From: Malaya genurostris
Lineage: Eukaryota > Arthropoda > Insecta > Diptera > Culicidae
Assembly (NCBI RefSeq): GCF_030247185.1
Contig: NC_080572.1
Coordinates: 40,029,383 to 40,093,382 of the forward strand
Direction of reading: 5' to 3'
DNA length: 64,000 bases
Part shown: positions 23,201-31,659 of the stretch, piece by piece
Layout of the letters: every line of letters starts with the position of its first letter
Numbering within the stretch: position 1 is the stretch's first letter
Position numbers and translations under genes: made by a program
The notes under the pieces: model-generated
What the model saw: only the letters and a program-made list of their open reading frames with translations
Database searches by the model: none
What the model was told of the DNA's origin: nothing

Positions 23201-25533
23201 AACGCAAAATTCTCTCCGTCATTTCTCGTCTATTCGATCCTTTGGGAATGGCGGCTCCTGTCATCGTAAAAGCAAAAATATTCATGCAAGAGCTAGCATT
23301 GCTTCACGTAAAATGGGATGACTCCCTTCCAATGCAATTCGAATTTCGCTGGAACGAATTTTATGATCAACTACATCTTTTGAATGAACTGCAAGTAGAT
23401 CGTTATGCTTTCATTGAGGAAGCTATCGCGACCCAGGTTCACGTATTTTCAGATGCATCAGAGAAGGCGTATGGGGCGTGTTTATACATCCGTAGTGAAA
23501 ATCAATCCAAACAGGTTAAAGTTAGACTAATTGCAGCAAAATCACGGGTTGCTCCCCTCAAACGATTAACATTACCAAGACTAGAATTGTGTGCTTCTCT
23601 GGAAGCAGCGAAATTATACTCCAAAGTTATCAAGGCAATGGGAATGACAGGATCCAAATCTTATTTTTGGTGCGACTCAACAATCGTGCTACACTGGCTG
23701 CAATCTCCTCCTAATACTTGGAAAACCTTCGTAGGGAATCGCGTATCAGAGATTCAAACCCTTACTTTTGGGAATAGGTGGAATCATGTTTCCGGAAAAG
23801 AGAATCCCGCAGATTTGGTATCTAGGGGCATGGCGGTAGAGACGTTTTTACATAGCAATTTGTGGCAACAAGGGCCTGAATGGATTCGCAATGAAAAAGA
23901 AAGTTGGCCAATGAACTATCAAGTAAACAAAATTCCATCGGAAGAATTGGAAATTAGAGAGCCTAAGATCTCCTTGGCTGCTGTTACCGATACTAATGCT
24001 TTATTTAGCCGCTTTTCAAATCTGTTCACACTGCTGCGAACTGTTGCCTACTGCATTCGTTTCGTCGGAAATTGTCGCTATCCCAAAACCCGGATAACCG
24101 AAAATTTCATCTCGATAAAGGAACTAAAACGTTCTAAATTGACCCTTATCAGGTTGGTTCAGCGAGAGCAGTTCCACGATGACCTTAAGCTTTTGGAATC
24201 GAATCGGTTTGTCTCTCGCAAATCTACAATTCGACTATTAAAACCATTTTTGGATAATGATGGCATCATAAGGGTTGGAGGACGGCTGCACCATTCTGGA
24301 GAGTTATACGATGCAAAACACCCAGCTATTCTCCCTACATCCCATCCTTTCACCAAATTGATTATTCTTCATTATCATCAGCTCAGTACCCATGGTGGTC
24401 ATCGGTTAACGTTGGCGCTAGTGAGACAAGAATTTTGGCCATTGCATGGGAAAAGAGCTGTCAAGTCAGTTCTGAGAAACTGCTATCGATGCTTCCGAGC
24501 AAACCCGGTTCCTGTTCGGCAACCTTTAGGGCAATTACCCGCTGCTCGAGTTCGGCCTAGTCGTCCTTTTACGATTACTGGTGTGGATTACTGTGGTCCC
24601 ATATATCTTAAACCGCTCTACCGAAAAGCTGCTCCTGGAAAGGCATACATAGCGGTATTTGTCTGCTTTAGCACAAAAGCAGTGCATTTAGAACTGGCTA
24701 CTGACCTAACAACTGCCTGTTTCCTGTTAGCACTTCGTCGATTCATAGGACATCATGGATTGCCCGCAGAAATTCACTCTGATAATGGGAAGAATTTTGC
24801 TGGAGCAAAACACGAATTATATGAACTGTATCATACGCTCAACAATCCTGTTAGTCGAAAACGCATAGCCACCGAATGCGCTACTCAAGGAGTTAAATGG
24901 GTCTTCATACCACCTAGAGCGCCGAATTTTGGTGGGTTATGGGAATCCGCGGTTCGCTGTGCAAAATCTGCAATTAAAAAAGAATTGGGACACCATCGAT
25001 TGCATTTAGAAGACATGCAAACTCTTTTAGTTCAGATAGCGGCTGCCTTGAACTCTCGTCCTTTGACCCCGCTCACGGATGATCCTAATGATATAGATGT
25101 ACTTACTCCGGCTCACTTCTTGATTGGAACGAGTATGAAGGCCTTACCAGAAGAGGATTTAAGCAACGTTAACCTGAACAGGCTCGATCACTACAAGCAA
25201 ACTCAATATATTTTTCAACGATACTGGAATAGATGGCGTAAAGAATACTTATCGGAGTTGCAAGCATCAGAGCAGAATCGTACATCTACTATCATACGCC
25301 CTGGTTCAGTAGTAATTATGTGCGATGAGTACTCCCCTCCCGTTCAGTGGCACCTTGCTCGAGTTATTAACGTACATCCTGGTCCTGATGGAGTAACTCG
25401 AGTCGTTACTATACGGACAGCAACCGGAATTTATACCCGGCCTGTATCTAAAATATGTTTGCTACCAGATGACTACTGCACAAATACCTCTGAAATGCGT
25501 TCAATTTCGCATGCCCCGGAGGGAAGCAGTTAA
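20251..25533 (+). CDS. BEL/Pao gag-pol polyprotein, apparently intact (1760 aa)
   Basis: The ATG at 20251 (context CAAAATGG) is chosen over an upstream in-frame GTG. In order: a coiled, charged N-terminus; a gag domain of DUF1759 type near residue 127 (LPEFSGDYNDWLTFRDTF); three CCHC-type knuckles about 331-395; aspartic protease with DSGS at 473; reverse transcriptase from about 760 with YVDD at 888-891; RNase H (SDASEKAYG, Asp 1068); integrase HHCC zinc region about 1374-1414 and DDE core D1446, D1511, E1565; and a DUF5641-like C-terminus. No stops or frameshifts. Proteins of this family package, copy and integrate the element RNA. All catalytic residues examined are present, so the copy could be competent apart from its split 3' LTR. 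Confidence 0.95.
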   Translation: MAEKKLKEKLRKRDQLFASVTRHAKYLSEYKDGSLTEVKLRLNKLNKKWEEYEELQDIIESLDETSEKEDENDSARIAFEKLFFETSAGLQGLLEAASSSASETDTLMTKATFGLNAGIRLPQIVLPEFSGDYNDWLTFRDTFVALIHEAEGLTAIQKFHYLRSALKGEALKLIETITLTANSYEIAWETVRKRYSNDYLLKKRHMQALLDFPKIKKDSSTAILSIVDEFEQRTKILQQLGEETDRWGALLVHVLCSKLDDASLKAWEDFAVEFHDPSYGQLIDFLQRRVRVLEAILVDMRQSPASVTADKRATAHRTASHSATEQTHPKCHCCGETHLLVRCPTFHQMPVEERLKMVNIKRLCSNCFRSDHWVRNCSSTYTCRNCGKKHHTMIHPGFTAAGNVANAVTLEQAPYGSDESYRLFSSSEHDNSVVANSSSVGSTSRHTQVLLSTVIVAIPSMTGKKVLVRALLDSGSQINICSERLCQILQMKRKPVNIPISGVGQSGARAKHSAMITVDSRVSTYSRCMSFLVLPSVTRNLPVTNVDTKGWNIPTTVQLADPTFNKSDKIDLLIGAEWFYEFLVSGATTRMSLGPNLPILVNTVFGWIVSGRTTTRRDKEVLCHLVSEDRTMEMLEQFWKVEELSDQPAWTKEEADSEEQFIRTYTRSREGRYIVKLPKRINFKFMLGDSAESAFRRFQHLERRLHRDRKLNEQYVSFMEEYLELGHMKKIMEIKAFTDIKEGQREGCFLPHHPVVNESSTTTKVRVVFDGSARTSSGYSLNDALAKGPVIQDELLILLLRFRKHRVGLVADVEKMYRQILVHPDDRKYQKIFWRSDPNRPIGIYELQTVTYGLTPSSFLATRTLQQLAEDEENSFPSAAGAIKKDFYVDDFISGESSVEKAITMRREMEQVMKNGGFKLRKWCSNFSQVLSQIPTEELGTRLSVDFKIESGEHVKTLGITWEPSTDKFKFNFVSSSNHASWTKRKILSVISRLFDPLGMAAPVIVKAKIFMQELALLHVKWDDSLPMQFEFRWNEFYDQLHLLNELQVDRYAFIEEAIATQVHVFSDASEKAYGACLYIRSENQSKQVKVRLIAAKSRVAPLKRLTLPRLELCASLEAAKLYSKVIKAMGMTGSKSYFWCDSTIVLHWLQSPPNTWKTFVGNRVSEIQTLTFGNRWNHVSGKENPADLVSRGMAVETFLHSNLWQQGPEWIRNEKESWPMNYQVNKIPSEELEIREPKISLAAVTDTNALFSRFSNLFTLLRTVAYCIRFVGNCRYPKTRITENFISIKELKRSKLTLIRLVQREQFHDDLKLLESNRFVSRKSTIRLLKPFLDNDGIIRVGGRLHHSGELYDAKHPAILPTSHPFTKLIILHYHQLSTHGGHRLTLALVRQEFWPLHGKRAVKSVLRNCYRCFRANPVPVRQPLGQLPAARVRPSRPFTITGVDYCGPIYLKPLYRKAAPGKAYIAVFVCFSTKAVHLELATDLTTACFLLALRRFIGHHGLPAEIHSDNGKNFAGAKHELYELYHTLNNPVSRKRIATECATQGVKWVFIPPRAPNFGGLWESAVRCAKSAIKKELGHHRLHLEDMQTLLVQIAAALNSRPLTPLTDDPNDIDVLTPAHFLIGTSMKALPEEDLSNVNLNRLDHYKQTQYIFQRYWNRWRKEYLSELQASEQNRTSTIIRPGSVVIMCDEYSPPVQWHLARVINVHPGPDGVTRVVTIRTATGIYTRPVSKICLLPDDYCTNTSEMRSISHAPEGSS

Positions 25534-25923
25534 AAAAAAATACACACTTATTCAACGCCTGCTCAAACAGGCTCACCAGGTGAGTCCCTGTCCAAGAACT
25601 CTATTTCATCGTTCATTGCTACCTGTATCTTTTTGTTGTTTCATGTCTGGAACGATATAAACTGTACCTTTGAGCACCACCATGGCAACATTCCTACATC
25701 GCAAGAAGTCACTTTTTGGAGATATCAATAAGTTGGAACAACTGAAATGAGCATCCAAACATCCCACAACAATGGTTAAAATGGATACCACCATACCTCC
25801 GTATTGTTTCTTTGCTCCTGCTTGGAAAGTCTTGTTAGATTAAAAAAATTTATGATAGGATTAAGTTAAGCTAAGATTTTGATTTGTTATTGTTTTGAAA
25901 TGTGATTTCAAGGGGGGCGGCTA
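25534..25923 (+). other. BEL 3' untranslated region with polypurine tract
   Basis: Non-coding stretch between stop codon and 3' LTR. It holds the third GGTGAGT-CCTGTCC motif at about 25578 within a CTCAC/GTGAG hairpin. The polypurine tract AGGGGGGCGG (25911-25920) sits just before the LTR start at 25924, as expected for plus-strand priming. Confidence 0.8.
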
Positions 25924-26083
25924 TGATGAAATCTACAAATTTTCTTCAACTTGCATGCAAGCTACACATCTCTGATTGCTATAAAGGGCTGTTTGGTTGA
26001 TAAGGCAAGAGTAATCATCCCAACCGATTCAACTCCTCCATCTTACCCGATTCGATCTACGGTAGCTCGAAAGCGGGAGTGTA
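25924..26083 (+). repeat. BEL 3' LTR, first part (160 bp)
   Basis: Matches bases 1-160 of the left LTR and ends with GAGTGTA (26077-26083), which is duplicated at 30161-30167 around the nested LINE. Confidence 0.95.
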
Positions 26084-26269
26084 TCAGGAATCAGGAATCA
26101 GGAATCAGAACAAATTGGCTCAAATGGCACGTTCCCCTTGATATTTGGAGATTTGTGCCTTGCCATCAATTTGTTTTTAGCATCATTTTCCCGATATATA
26201 AGAGGGAAGGATTGAAAGGAAATGGTAAGGGTTGGACTAGGAGGATGGGAAAAATTGACGACACAAAAA

Positions 26270-26560
26270 CACATAAAAGCAGAAGTAAATTCTGCACCCC
26301 TAAGGGATGCCGAACAATCTGCTGAGGATCACATTTAGTGGAAGCAGAAGTAAATTCTGAACCTCTACGAGGTCCCGAACAGTCCGCTGTTAATAAAACC
26401 TCCAACTCCCGAGAGGATTTGAAGATCTTACAAAAGCGACACCATTCTGCACTCCCGGAAGAAGGCAGAACGATTCGCAGTATGTACGAGCAGAAGTAAA
26501 TTCGGCACCCCCTAAAAGATGCCAAACAATCTGCTAAACCCAATTTAAGGTAAATACAGA
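26270..26560 (-). repeat. Tandem hairpin repeats in the LINE 3' UTR
   Basis: AGCAGAAGTAAATTC occurs near 26278, 26344 and 26489, each followed by 'GCACC-C-TAAG-GATGCC-AACAATCTGCT'-like sequence. AGCAGA and TCTGCT at unit ends are inverted, so each can form a hairpin. Such repeated 3' UTR stems could be recognised by the element's own RT; this is inference. Confidence 0.7.
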
Positions 26561-26601
26561 AGGGATTCATTCACTCCAGGAAGAACGATGAACCCTTCTG
26601 A

Positions 26602-29600
26602 CTATAGCTCCTTACCACATTGGGTAAGAAACGAGAGAATATCCTTCAATTTTAGCTCCGCATACACAGACTCAACCATGTATGGAGAACCAAAAACCCG
26701 GATACGTAGCTGCGTCAATGCGGGACAGTTACATATCAGATGATATGAAGTACCATAATCGCATTCACACAAATCACACGAATAATACTCAGCACGTTGA
26801 ATAGTAGCCATGTGATAATTGAGTTTGCAATGTCCAGTCAGAGCTCTGACCAGAATACTGCAATGATGCTTGGAGAAATGCAGTAGACACTTTGACATTT
26901 TCAGATTTAAATCTGGTAGAAATGCTTTTGCCTGAGCGCAAGTTTGCAAGCTGCGCCAGTAGCTGGCATGTTTGGATACAGCCCAAGAACGAATCTTGTG
27001 CTTTATCCAACTAGTTGAAAGTGGTAAAGCTGGTTCAGGACCAACGAAATCATTCGTTGCACCAGCTCTAGCCAACTCATCAGCCCATTCATTTCCAGTA
27101 ATACCAGAATGGCCGGGTACCCATAAGAAGTAAACAGCATTTGAAATGCTGAGGTCTTCAATTTGAGTTCGACATGCGATCACTAGATTCGACCGTGAGT
27201 CATTCGAACTGAGTGCTTTTAAGGCTGCCTGACTGTCGGAACAAAAATAAATTCGCTTACCACAGATCCTCTGCTGAAGTGCCGATTGTACTCCACACAG
27301 AATCGCGTAGATTTCTGCTTGAAACACAGTACAGTATCTACCAAGTGAATGAGACTGCTCCAGCCTCATTTCACGACAGTAGACACCAGCACCAGCACGA
27401 CCATTCAACAGAGAACCGTCCGTATAACAAACTATGTGTTCATCAAGTTGTCGTTCCAGACAACCAGACAACCATTCCTCACGAAAAGGATAGCTCACAT
27501 TGAATGTTTTGAAAGGAAAACTGCATGTGAGAGTTAGGTCACTAGGAGCGAGTAAATACTCATCCCACGTAACCATTTGAGACCACAAGCGAGTGTGGCT
27601 GGTAGCATAATCTAATGGGTTACTGTTCCAAAGCCCTGTAACCTTAAGACGGTATGCACAAGATAATGCTTCTTGTTTTAGGAACACATGTAGTGGTTTA
27701 ATGCACAGTAGCGCCTCTAGAGCAGCAGTAGGAGTTGTCGTGAATGCTCCTGTCATCGCCATTAGGACCATCCTTTGGAGATGATTTAGCTTTGACTGAA
27801 CTGTCGCGACTTCTCCTTTCTGCCACCATACAAGACATCCATATGCTAAAATTGGTCTAACAATAGTTGTGTAGATCCAATTAATATATCTGGGTTTGAG
27901 TCCCCATGATTTTCCAAAAGCTCGTCTACATTGGCCGAAAGCCATGCAAGCTCTTTTAATTCTGAAGTCAATGTGAGCAGACCAATTCAGTTTTGAGTCA
28001 AGAATAACCCCGACGTATTTAACTTGTTCGACCACAGTGACCTCTGAACCAAAGAACTGCAACGGACGAGCTCCTGTGATTATCCTACGATGAGTGAAAA
28101 GCACCATTGATGTTTTGCCCGGATTTACAGATAATCCAACCTGACAACACCATTGTTCAACAGATCGCAGGGCTTGCTGCATTAAATCAAAGAGAGTGTT
28201 AATGCTTATACCGGTCATCAATATATGATAATCGTCGGCAAAACCATAAGTCGGAAATCCAAGGTTATTAAGTTTCCTTAACAAACCATCAGCGACAAGG
28301 TTCCATAAAAGTGGGGATAGTACACCACCTTGAGGACACCCACAGACACTTAGCTTTCTAATCTCTGCTTGCCGAAGCGATGAACAAAGAAGTCGATTGC
28401 TAAGCATTGCGTGTATCCAATTTGTGATACTTGAAGGTATGCCATGACCACGGGCTGCTTCCAGAATTGAATTGAAAGACACGTTATCAAAGGCACCTTC
28501 AATATCTAGGAAAACTCCCAAGCAAGATTGCTTTTGTGAGAAAGCTTTTTCAATGTTGTACACAACATCATGTAACAGGGTTGTAGTGGACTTTCCACGC
28601 TGGTAAGCATGTTGCATTCCATGTAGCGGATGCAGGCCCAAACTAACATCTCTGATATAGTGATCGACTATGCGTTCCACTGTTTTAAGAAGAAATGAGC
28701 TTAGACTGATAGGCCTGAAACTCTTCGCTTCCTCATAAGTGCCGCGGCCGCCTTTGGGAATAAATTTGACAATTATTTCCTGCCAGGCTCTTGGAATATA
28801 TCCTGTCGCAAGACTAAAAGTAAGTATTTTCTTCAAAACATGTTTGAAATGTTCATACCCTTTCTGCAGTAACACTGGGAAAACTCCATCCTTTCCAGGA
28901 GACTTGTACGGAGCAAAACTCTCAACTGCCCATTTGACCGATTCAATCGTCACAACGCTTCGAGCAAGGGCCCAAGAATCGTAACTACCTGAAAAAGTCT
29001 CGGGAAGAGCTGTCGGTGATGGATCCATACATCCTGGAAAGTGAGTGTTAAAAAGATAGTGAAGTACATCACCTTCATCAGACAAGTGTTCACCATCTGA
29101 AGTTCTTAAGAAACTGACATTAAAGTCCTTAGACTTCGAAAGTAACTTATTTAATCTGCTAGCCTCGTTGAGACTAGAGACATTTGTGCAGAGGCTTTTC
29201 CAACCACTTCGCTCAGACGATCGAAGAGCATTTTTGTAAGCCCTTCGAGCCAACACGAATGCCTCCGACCCATTTCTGCGACGGTGGTTCCAAGCTCTTC
29301 TGCATAGTTTCCTTTGTCTAGCAAGTTCAGCATTCCACCAAGGAGTTCCTCTAGTAGCTCGCACAATACGAAGTGGACAAGCCTCTTCATATGCTGCAAC
29401 TATGAGTGAGTTTGTCTCGTCGACAACATTTTCCAAATCAATTGGGGTTTCAATTGTTGGTTGGTACCCGTAAAATCTAGTCGCCAAGCCCTCTTCATAG
29501 AGGTCCCAGTTTGTAGATTTGGGATTACGATATGTGATAATATCAAATTTAACGTTTGAATGATCAAAGAATATGTACTTATGATCAGACAACGAAGGTT

Positions 29601-30159
29601 CGAGCTCATCGGAGACGAGCCAATTCACCAACTCATGCGCAATTCTATCAGAGCAGAGAGTTACGTCCAAAACCTCCTCTCTGCCAGATCTCGCAAAAGT
29701 TGGACGGTTTCCTGCATTGACTATGTGCAGGTTTGTACTGCTCACAAATTCCATCATATCAGAGCCTCTCGAATTTATATCTGTGCTGCCCCAAATGATA
29801 TGGTGAGCATTTATGTCACTGCCGATTACAAGCGGTAAATCACTTTTGCAGCAGTATGATACAACCTTTTTGAAGTCATCGCTTGGCGAAGGTTGGTTAT
29901 GCGGCAAATATGCCGAACAATAGACATATTTCCTGTCTATGCCATCAGTAGTCATACCAACTGTGACAGCACAAATATCCCGAGTTGTGAGCTCCGATAT
30001 GAGAGAGACATCGAGAGCACTATTTGCAAGTATGCATGCTCGAGGCATTTCACGTGGATTAGTCATTCCGGTCTTGTTAAAGGCACCAAAGACTGGGTTT
30101 AACAATTTTCCAACGTAGAAGTTTCCCTTTTGGAAATATGGTTCTTGAACCAAAGCTAA
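26602..30159 (-). CDS. LINE ORF2 fragment: endonuclease, reverse transcriptase, RNase H
   Basis: Open for about 1185 codons. The frame starts inside the element without a Met: an apparent GTG start at 30180 and its first seven residues come from the BEL LTR. Counting from 30180, the AP-type endonuclease shows GSDINAHH and SDH (198-200), but its N-terminal catalytic part is lost. RT shows LDIEGAFDN, CPQGGVLSPLLWN and FADD at 647-650. RNase H has YTDGS (Asp 921), AEIYAI, CSDSQAA and VPGHSGITGNEWAD. A C-terminal CCHC-like knuckle reads CDLCECDYGTSYHLICNC. Stop near 26602. The fragment is otherwise undamaged, indicating a young insertion. Confidence 0.92.
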   Translation of the reverse strand, partial: LALVQEPYFQKGNFYVGKLLNPVFGAFNKTGMTNPREMPRACILANSALDVSLISELTTRDICAVTVGMTTDGIDRKYVYCSAYLPHNQPSPSDDFKKVVSYCCKSDLPLVIGSDINAHHIIWGSTDINSRGSDMMEFVSSTNLHIVNAGNRPTFARSGREEVLDVTLCSDRIAHELVNWLVSDELEPSLSDHKYIFFDHSNVKFDIITYRNPKSTNWDLYEEGLATRFYGYQPTIETPIDLENVVDETNSLIVAAYEEACPLRIVRATRGTPWWNAELARQRKLCRRAWNHRRRNGSEAFVLARRAYKNALRSSERSGWKSLCTNVSSLNEASRLNKLLSKSKDFNVSFLRTSDGEHLSDEGDVLHYLFNTHFPGCMDPSPTALPETFSGSYDSWALARSVVTIESVKWAVESFAPYKSPGKDGVFPVLLQKGYEHFKHVLKKILTFSLATGYIPRAWQEIIVKFIPKGGRGTYEEAKSFRPISLSSFLLKTVERIVDHYIRDVSLGLHPLHGMQHAYQRGKSTTTLLHDVVYNIEKAFSQKQSCLGVFLDIEGAFDNVSFNSILEAARGHGIPSSITNWIHAMLSNRLLCSSLRQAEIRKLSVCGCPQGGVLSPLLWNLVADGLLRKLNNLGFPTYGFADDYHILMTGISINTLFDLMQQALRSVEQWCCQVGLSVNPGKTSMVLFTHRRIITGARPLQFFGSEVTVVEQVKYVGVILDSKLNWSAHIDFRIKRACMAFGQCRRAFGKSWGLKPRYINWIYTTIVRPILAYGCLVWWQKGEVATVQSKLNHLQRMVLMAMTGAFTTTPTAALEALLCIKPLHVFLKQEALSCAYRLKVTGLWNSNPLDYATSHTRLWSQMVTWDEYLLAPSDLTLTCSFPFKTFNVSYPFREEWLSGCLERQLDEHIVCYTDGSLLNGRAGAGVYCREMRLEQSHSLGRYCTVFQAEIYAILCGVQSALQQRICGKRIYFCSDSQAALKALSSNDSRSNLVIACRTQIEDLSISNAVYFLWVPGHSGITGNEWADELARAGATNDFVGPEPALPLSTSWIKHKIRSWAVSKHASYWRSLQTCAQAKAFLPDLNLKMSKCLLHFSKHHCSILVRALTGHCKLNYHMATIQRAEYYSCDLCECDYGTSYHLICNCPALTQLRIRVFGSPYMVESVYAELKLKDILSFLTQCGKEL

Positions 30160-30167
30160 AGAGTGTA

Positions 30168-30421
30168 AGTTAGGTAACACTGATTTAGCGCGTTCCCCCT
30201 AGTTAGTATGCAAGTGGTTAGAGAAGGCGGCAGTGGTGATTAATAAAGGAAGCTATATGTCTCACGGAAATAGAACCATTATAAGTAGACTAAAGAAGAG
30301 AGTTAAATAAAATAATTAATTATAACATTTTCGGGTTGTGCTAAAACCAAAAATAAAGTTAGCATAAATTATTCTGCAAAAAAAGGGAAAGAAATATTCA
30401 GTTCTTGCACAATCTCCCTCA
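30168..30421 (+). repeat. BEL 3' LTR, second part (254 bp)
   Basis: Matches bases 161-414 of the left LTR by eye and ends CTCCCTCA, followed by ACATC (30422-30426). Confidence 0.95.
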
Positions 30422-30479
30422 ACATCCTCTCGTTACATCCGTTTCGAAAATAACCATATGATGATCCACATTAATCGCA

Positions 30480-30660
30480 CAAAACTTTTTTTTACGAAGT
30501 AAATTCCAAATAACGTAAACTTTTTTTACGAACCAAATCCCAAATAACGTAAACTTTTTTTACGAACCAAATCCAAAATAACGTAAACTTTCTTTACGAA
30601 CCAAATCCCAAATAACGTAAACTTTTTTTACGAACTACCTCTTTTTACGAACCCCCGTTT
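30480..30660 (+). repeat. 34-bp minisatellite, right block
   Basis: Units AACCAAATCCCAAATAACGT plus AAACT, T-run, ACG repeat about four times, in the same orientation as the block at 17690-17860 and one base longer. Before the BEL insertion the two blocks would have flanked a ~1.6-kb satellite core. Confidence 0.85.
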
Positions 30661-30766
30661 AGTTCGAAAAATCGAAATTTTCATTTAGTTCATATATATT
30701 CAAGAAAAACTGTATAAATGTTAAAATGGTACTATTTATTTTAACAAATATTTTGTTCTATTTATT

Positions 30767-31658
30767 AGGTGTACAACTTAGCTTCCACCGTTTCTTTTCC
30801 AAAATTTAAAGCTTTATTGCGAAAAAGTTCTTACAGATGTATTATTCAAAGTATTGTCCTTCGCTCCCATCTTTCCGGAAAATTTCGGATCCCGGCTCGA
30901 AAAAAGGAGTCCTTTTTTGACGCTATCCATGAAGCAATCCATTTTTCCAACTCTTCGAAGGATTGAAAATGTTGATCTGCCAGGCCGTGTGCCATCGAAC
31001 GGAATAGGTGGAAGTCAGAAGGGGCGACATCTGGGGAATACGGCGGGTGGGGCAAGACTTCCCATTTCAGCGTTTCCAGGTACTTTTTGACCACTTTTGC
31101 GACTTGAGGCCGAGCATTGTCCTGTTGGAGGATGACTTTATCATGTCGCTCTTGATACTGTGGCCGCTTTTCTTTTAGCGCGCGACTAAGGCGCATCAGT
31201 TGCGTTCGGTGGTGATCTCCTGTGATGGTTTCACCCGGTTTTAAGAGCTCGTAGTAAATTGTTATTCATCTTTGAAGGTTTTTTCTCTTCCACCATCATG
31301 TTTGTCTTTGACATCGAAATCACCTTTTTTAAAACGTTGAAACCACTCCCGAAACGATCTTTTACTCAGAGCAGCATCACCGTAAGTTTTTGAGAGCATT
31401 CAATGCGCTTCAGCTGCATTTTTTTCGAATTGTAACAGAAAAGTAAAACTTCCCGCAAATGGCGAGAATTGGGCACATAAACAGATATTTTCGAGGGTGA
31501 ATAATACGAAAACAAGAACAACTGTCACTGAAACGGCGATGACAATTCGTTGGGCACTGTACACACTCACTTTAAAGGCATTATCATCTATGTATTTTAA
31601 TCAGCCTCAGCCGGTATAGCCACCTATCGGAAAACGGCGGAAGCAAAGTCGTACACCT
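30767..31658 (-). mobile_element. Mariner-like element of a second type, internally deleted
   Basis: Left end AGGTGTACAACTTAGCTTCC and the inverted right end AGGTGTACGACTTTGCTTCC match closely, continuing to CCGTTT on both sides. Total ~0.89 kb is short for mariner (about 1.3 kb), indicating internal loss. A clean TA duplication is seen only on the left (TA, against TG on the right). Confidence 0.8.
30846..31196 (-). pseudogene. Mariner-type transposase, C-terminal part
   Basis: The 116-residue frame carries LQQDNARPQ and PPYSPDVAPSD with 34 residues between the two Asp, the DD34D arrangement. The C-terminus GIRNFPERWERR follows. The first catalytic Asp and most of the DNA-binding domain are missing from this frame; fragments upstream (31200-31400) look like the decayed N-terminal half. 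It cannot be active. Confidence 0.8.
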
Positions 31659-31659
31659 G

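Larger units (their letters stand above)
26084..30160 (-). mobile_element. Nested 5'-truncated RNase H-bearing LINE
   Basis: Inserted in the BEL 3' LTR with a 7-bp target duplication GAGTGTA. On the minus strand its 3' end is a 7-bp simple repeat (units of TTCCTGA, about three) instead of poly-A. The 5' end lies inside the endonuclease coding region, so ORF1 and the first part of ORF2 are missing. RNase H plus a simple-repeat tail suggests the LOA/I/R1 side of LINE phylogeny. The insertion postdates the BEL insertion, because the left LTR lacks it. Confidence 0.95.
19292..30421 (+). mobile_element. BEL/Pao LTR retrotransposon with a nested LINE in its 3' LTR
   Basis: Two LTRs of 414 bp (TGATGAAATC...CTCCCTCA) bound a PBS, one long gag-pol frame and a polypurine tract. 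The 5-bp duplication ACATC flanks the element at 19287-19291 and 30422-30426, as expected for BEL/Pao integrase. The right LTR is split by a 4077-bp LINE at 26084-30160; its two parts (160 + 254 bp) sum exactly to 414 and match the left LTR throughout by eye. Without the LINE the element is about 7.05 kb. It interrupts the inverted satellite array, which reads continuously across the site if the element is removed. LTR match and the intact ORF indicate recent insertion. Confidence 0.97.

Noticed and set aside
30161..30180. N-terminus of the nested LINE protein
   Set aside because: The first seven residues come from the BEL LTR after the target duplication, so they are not part of the element.
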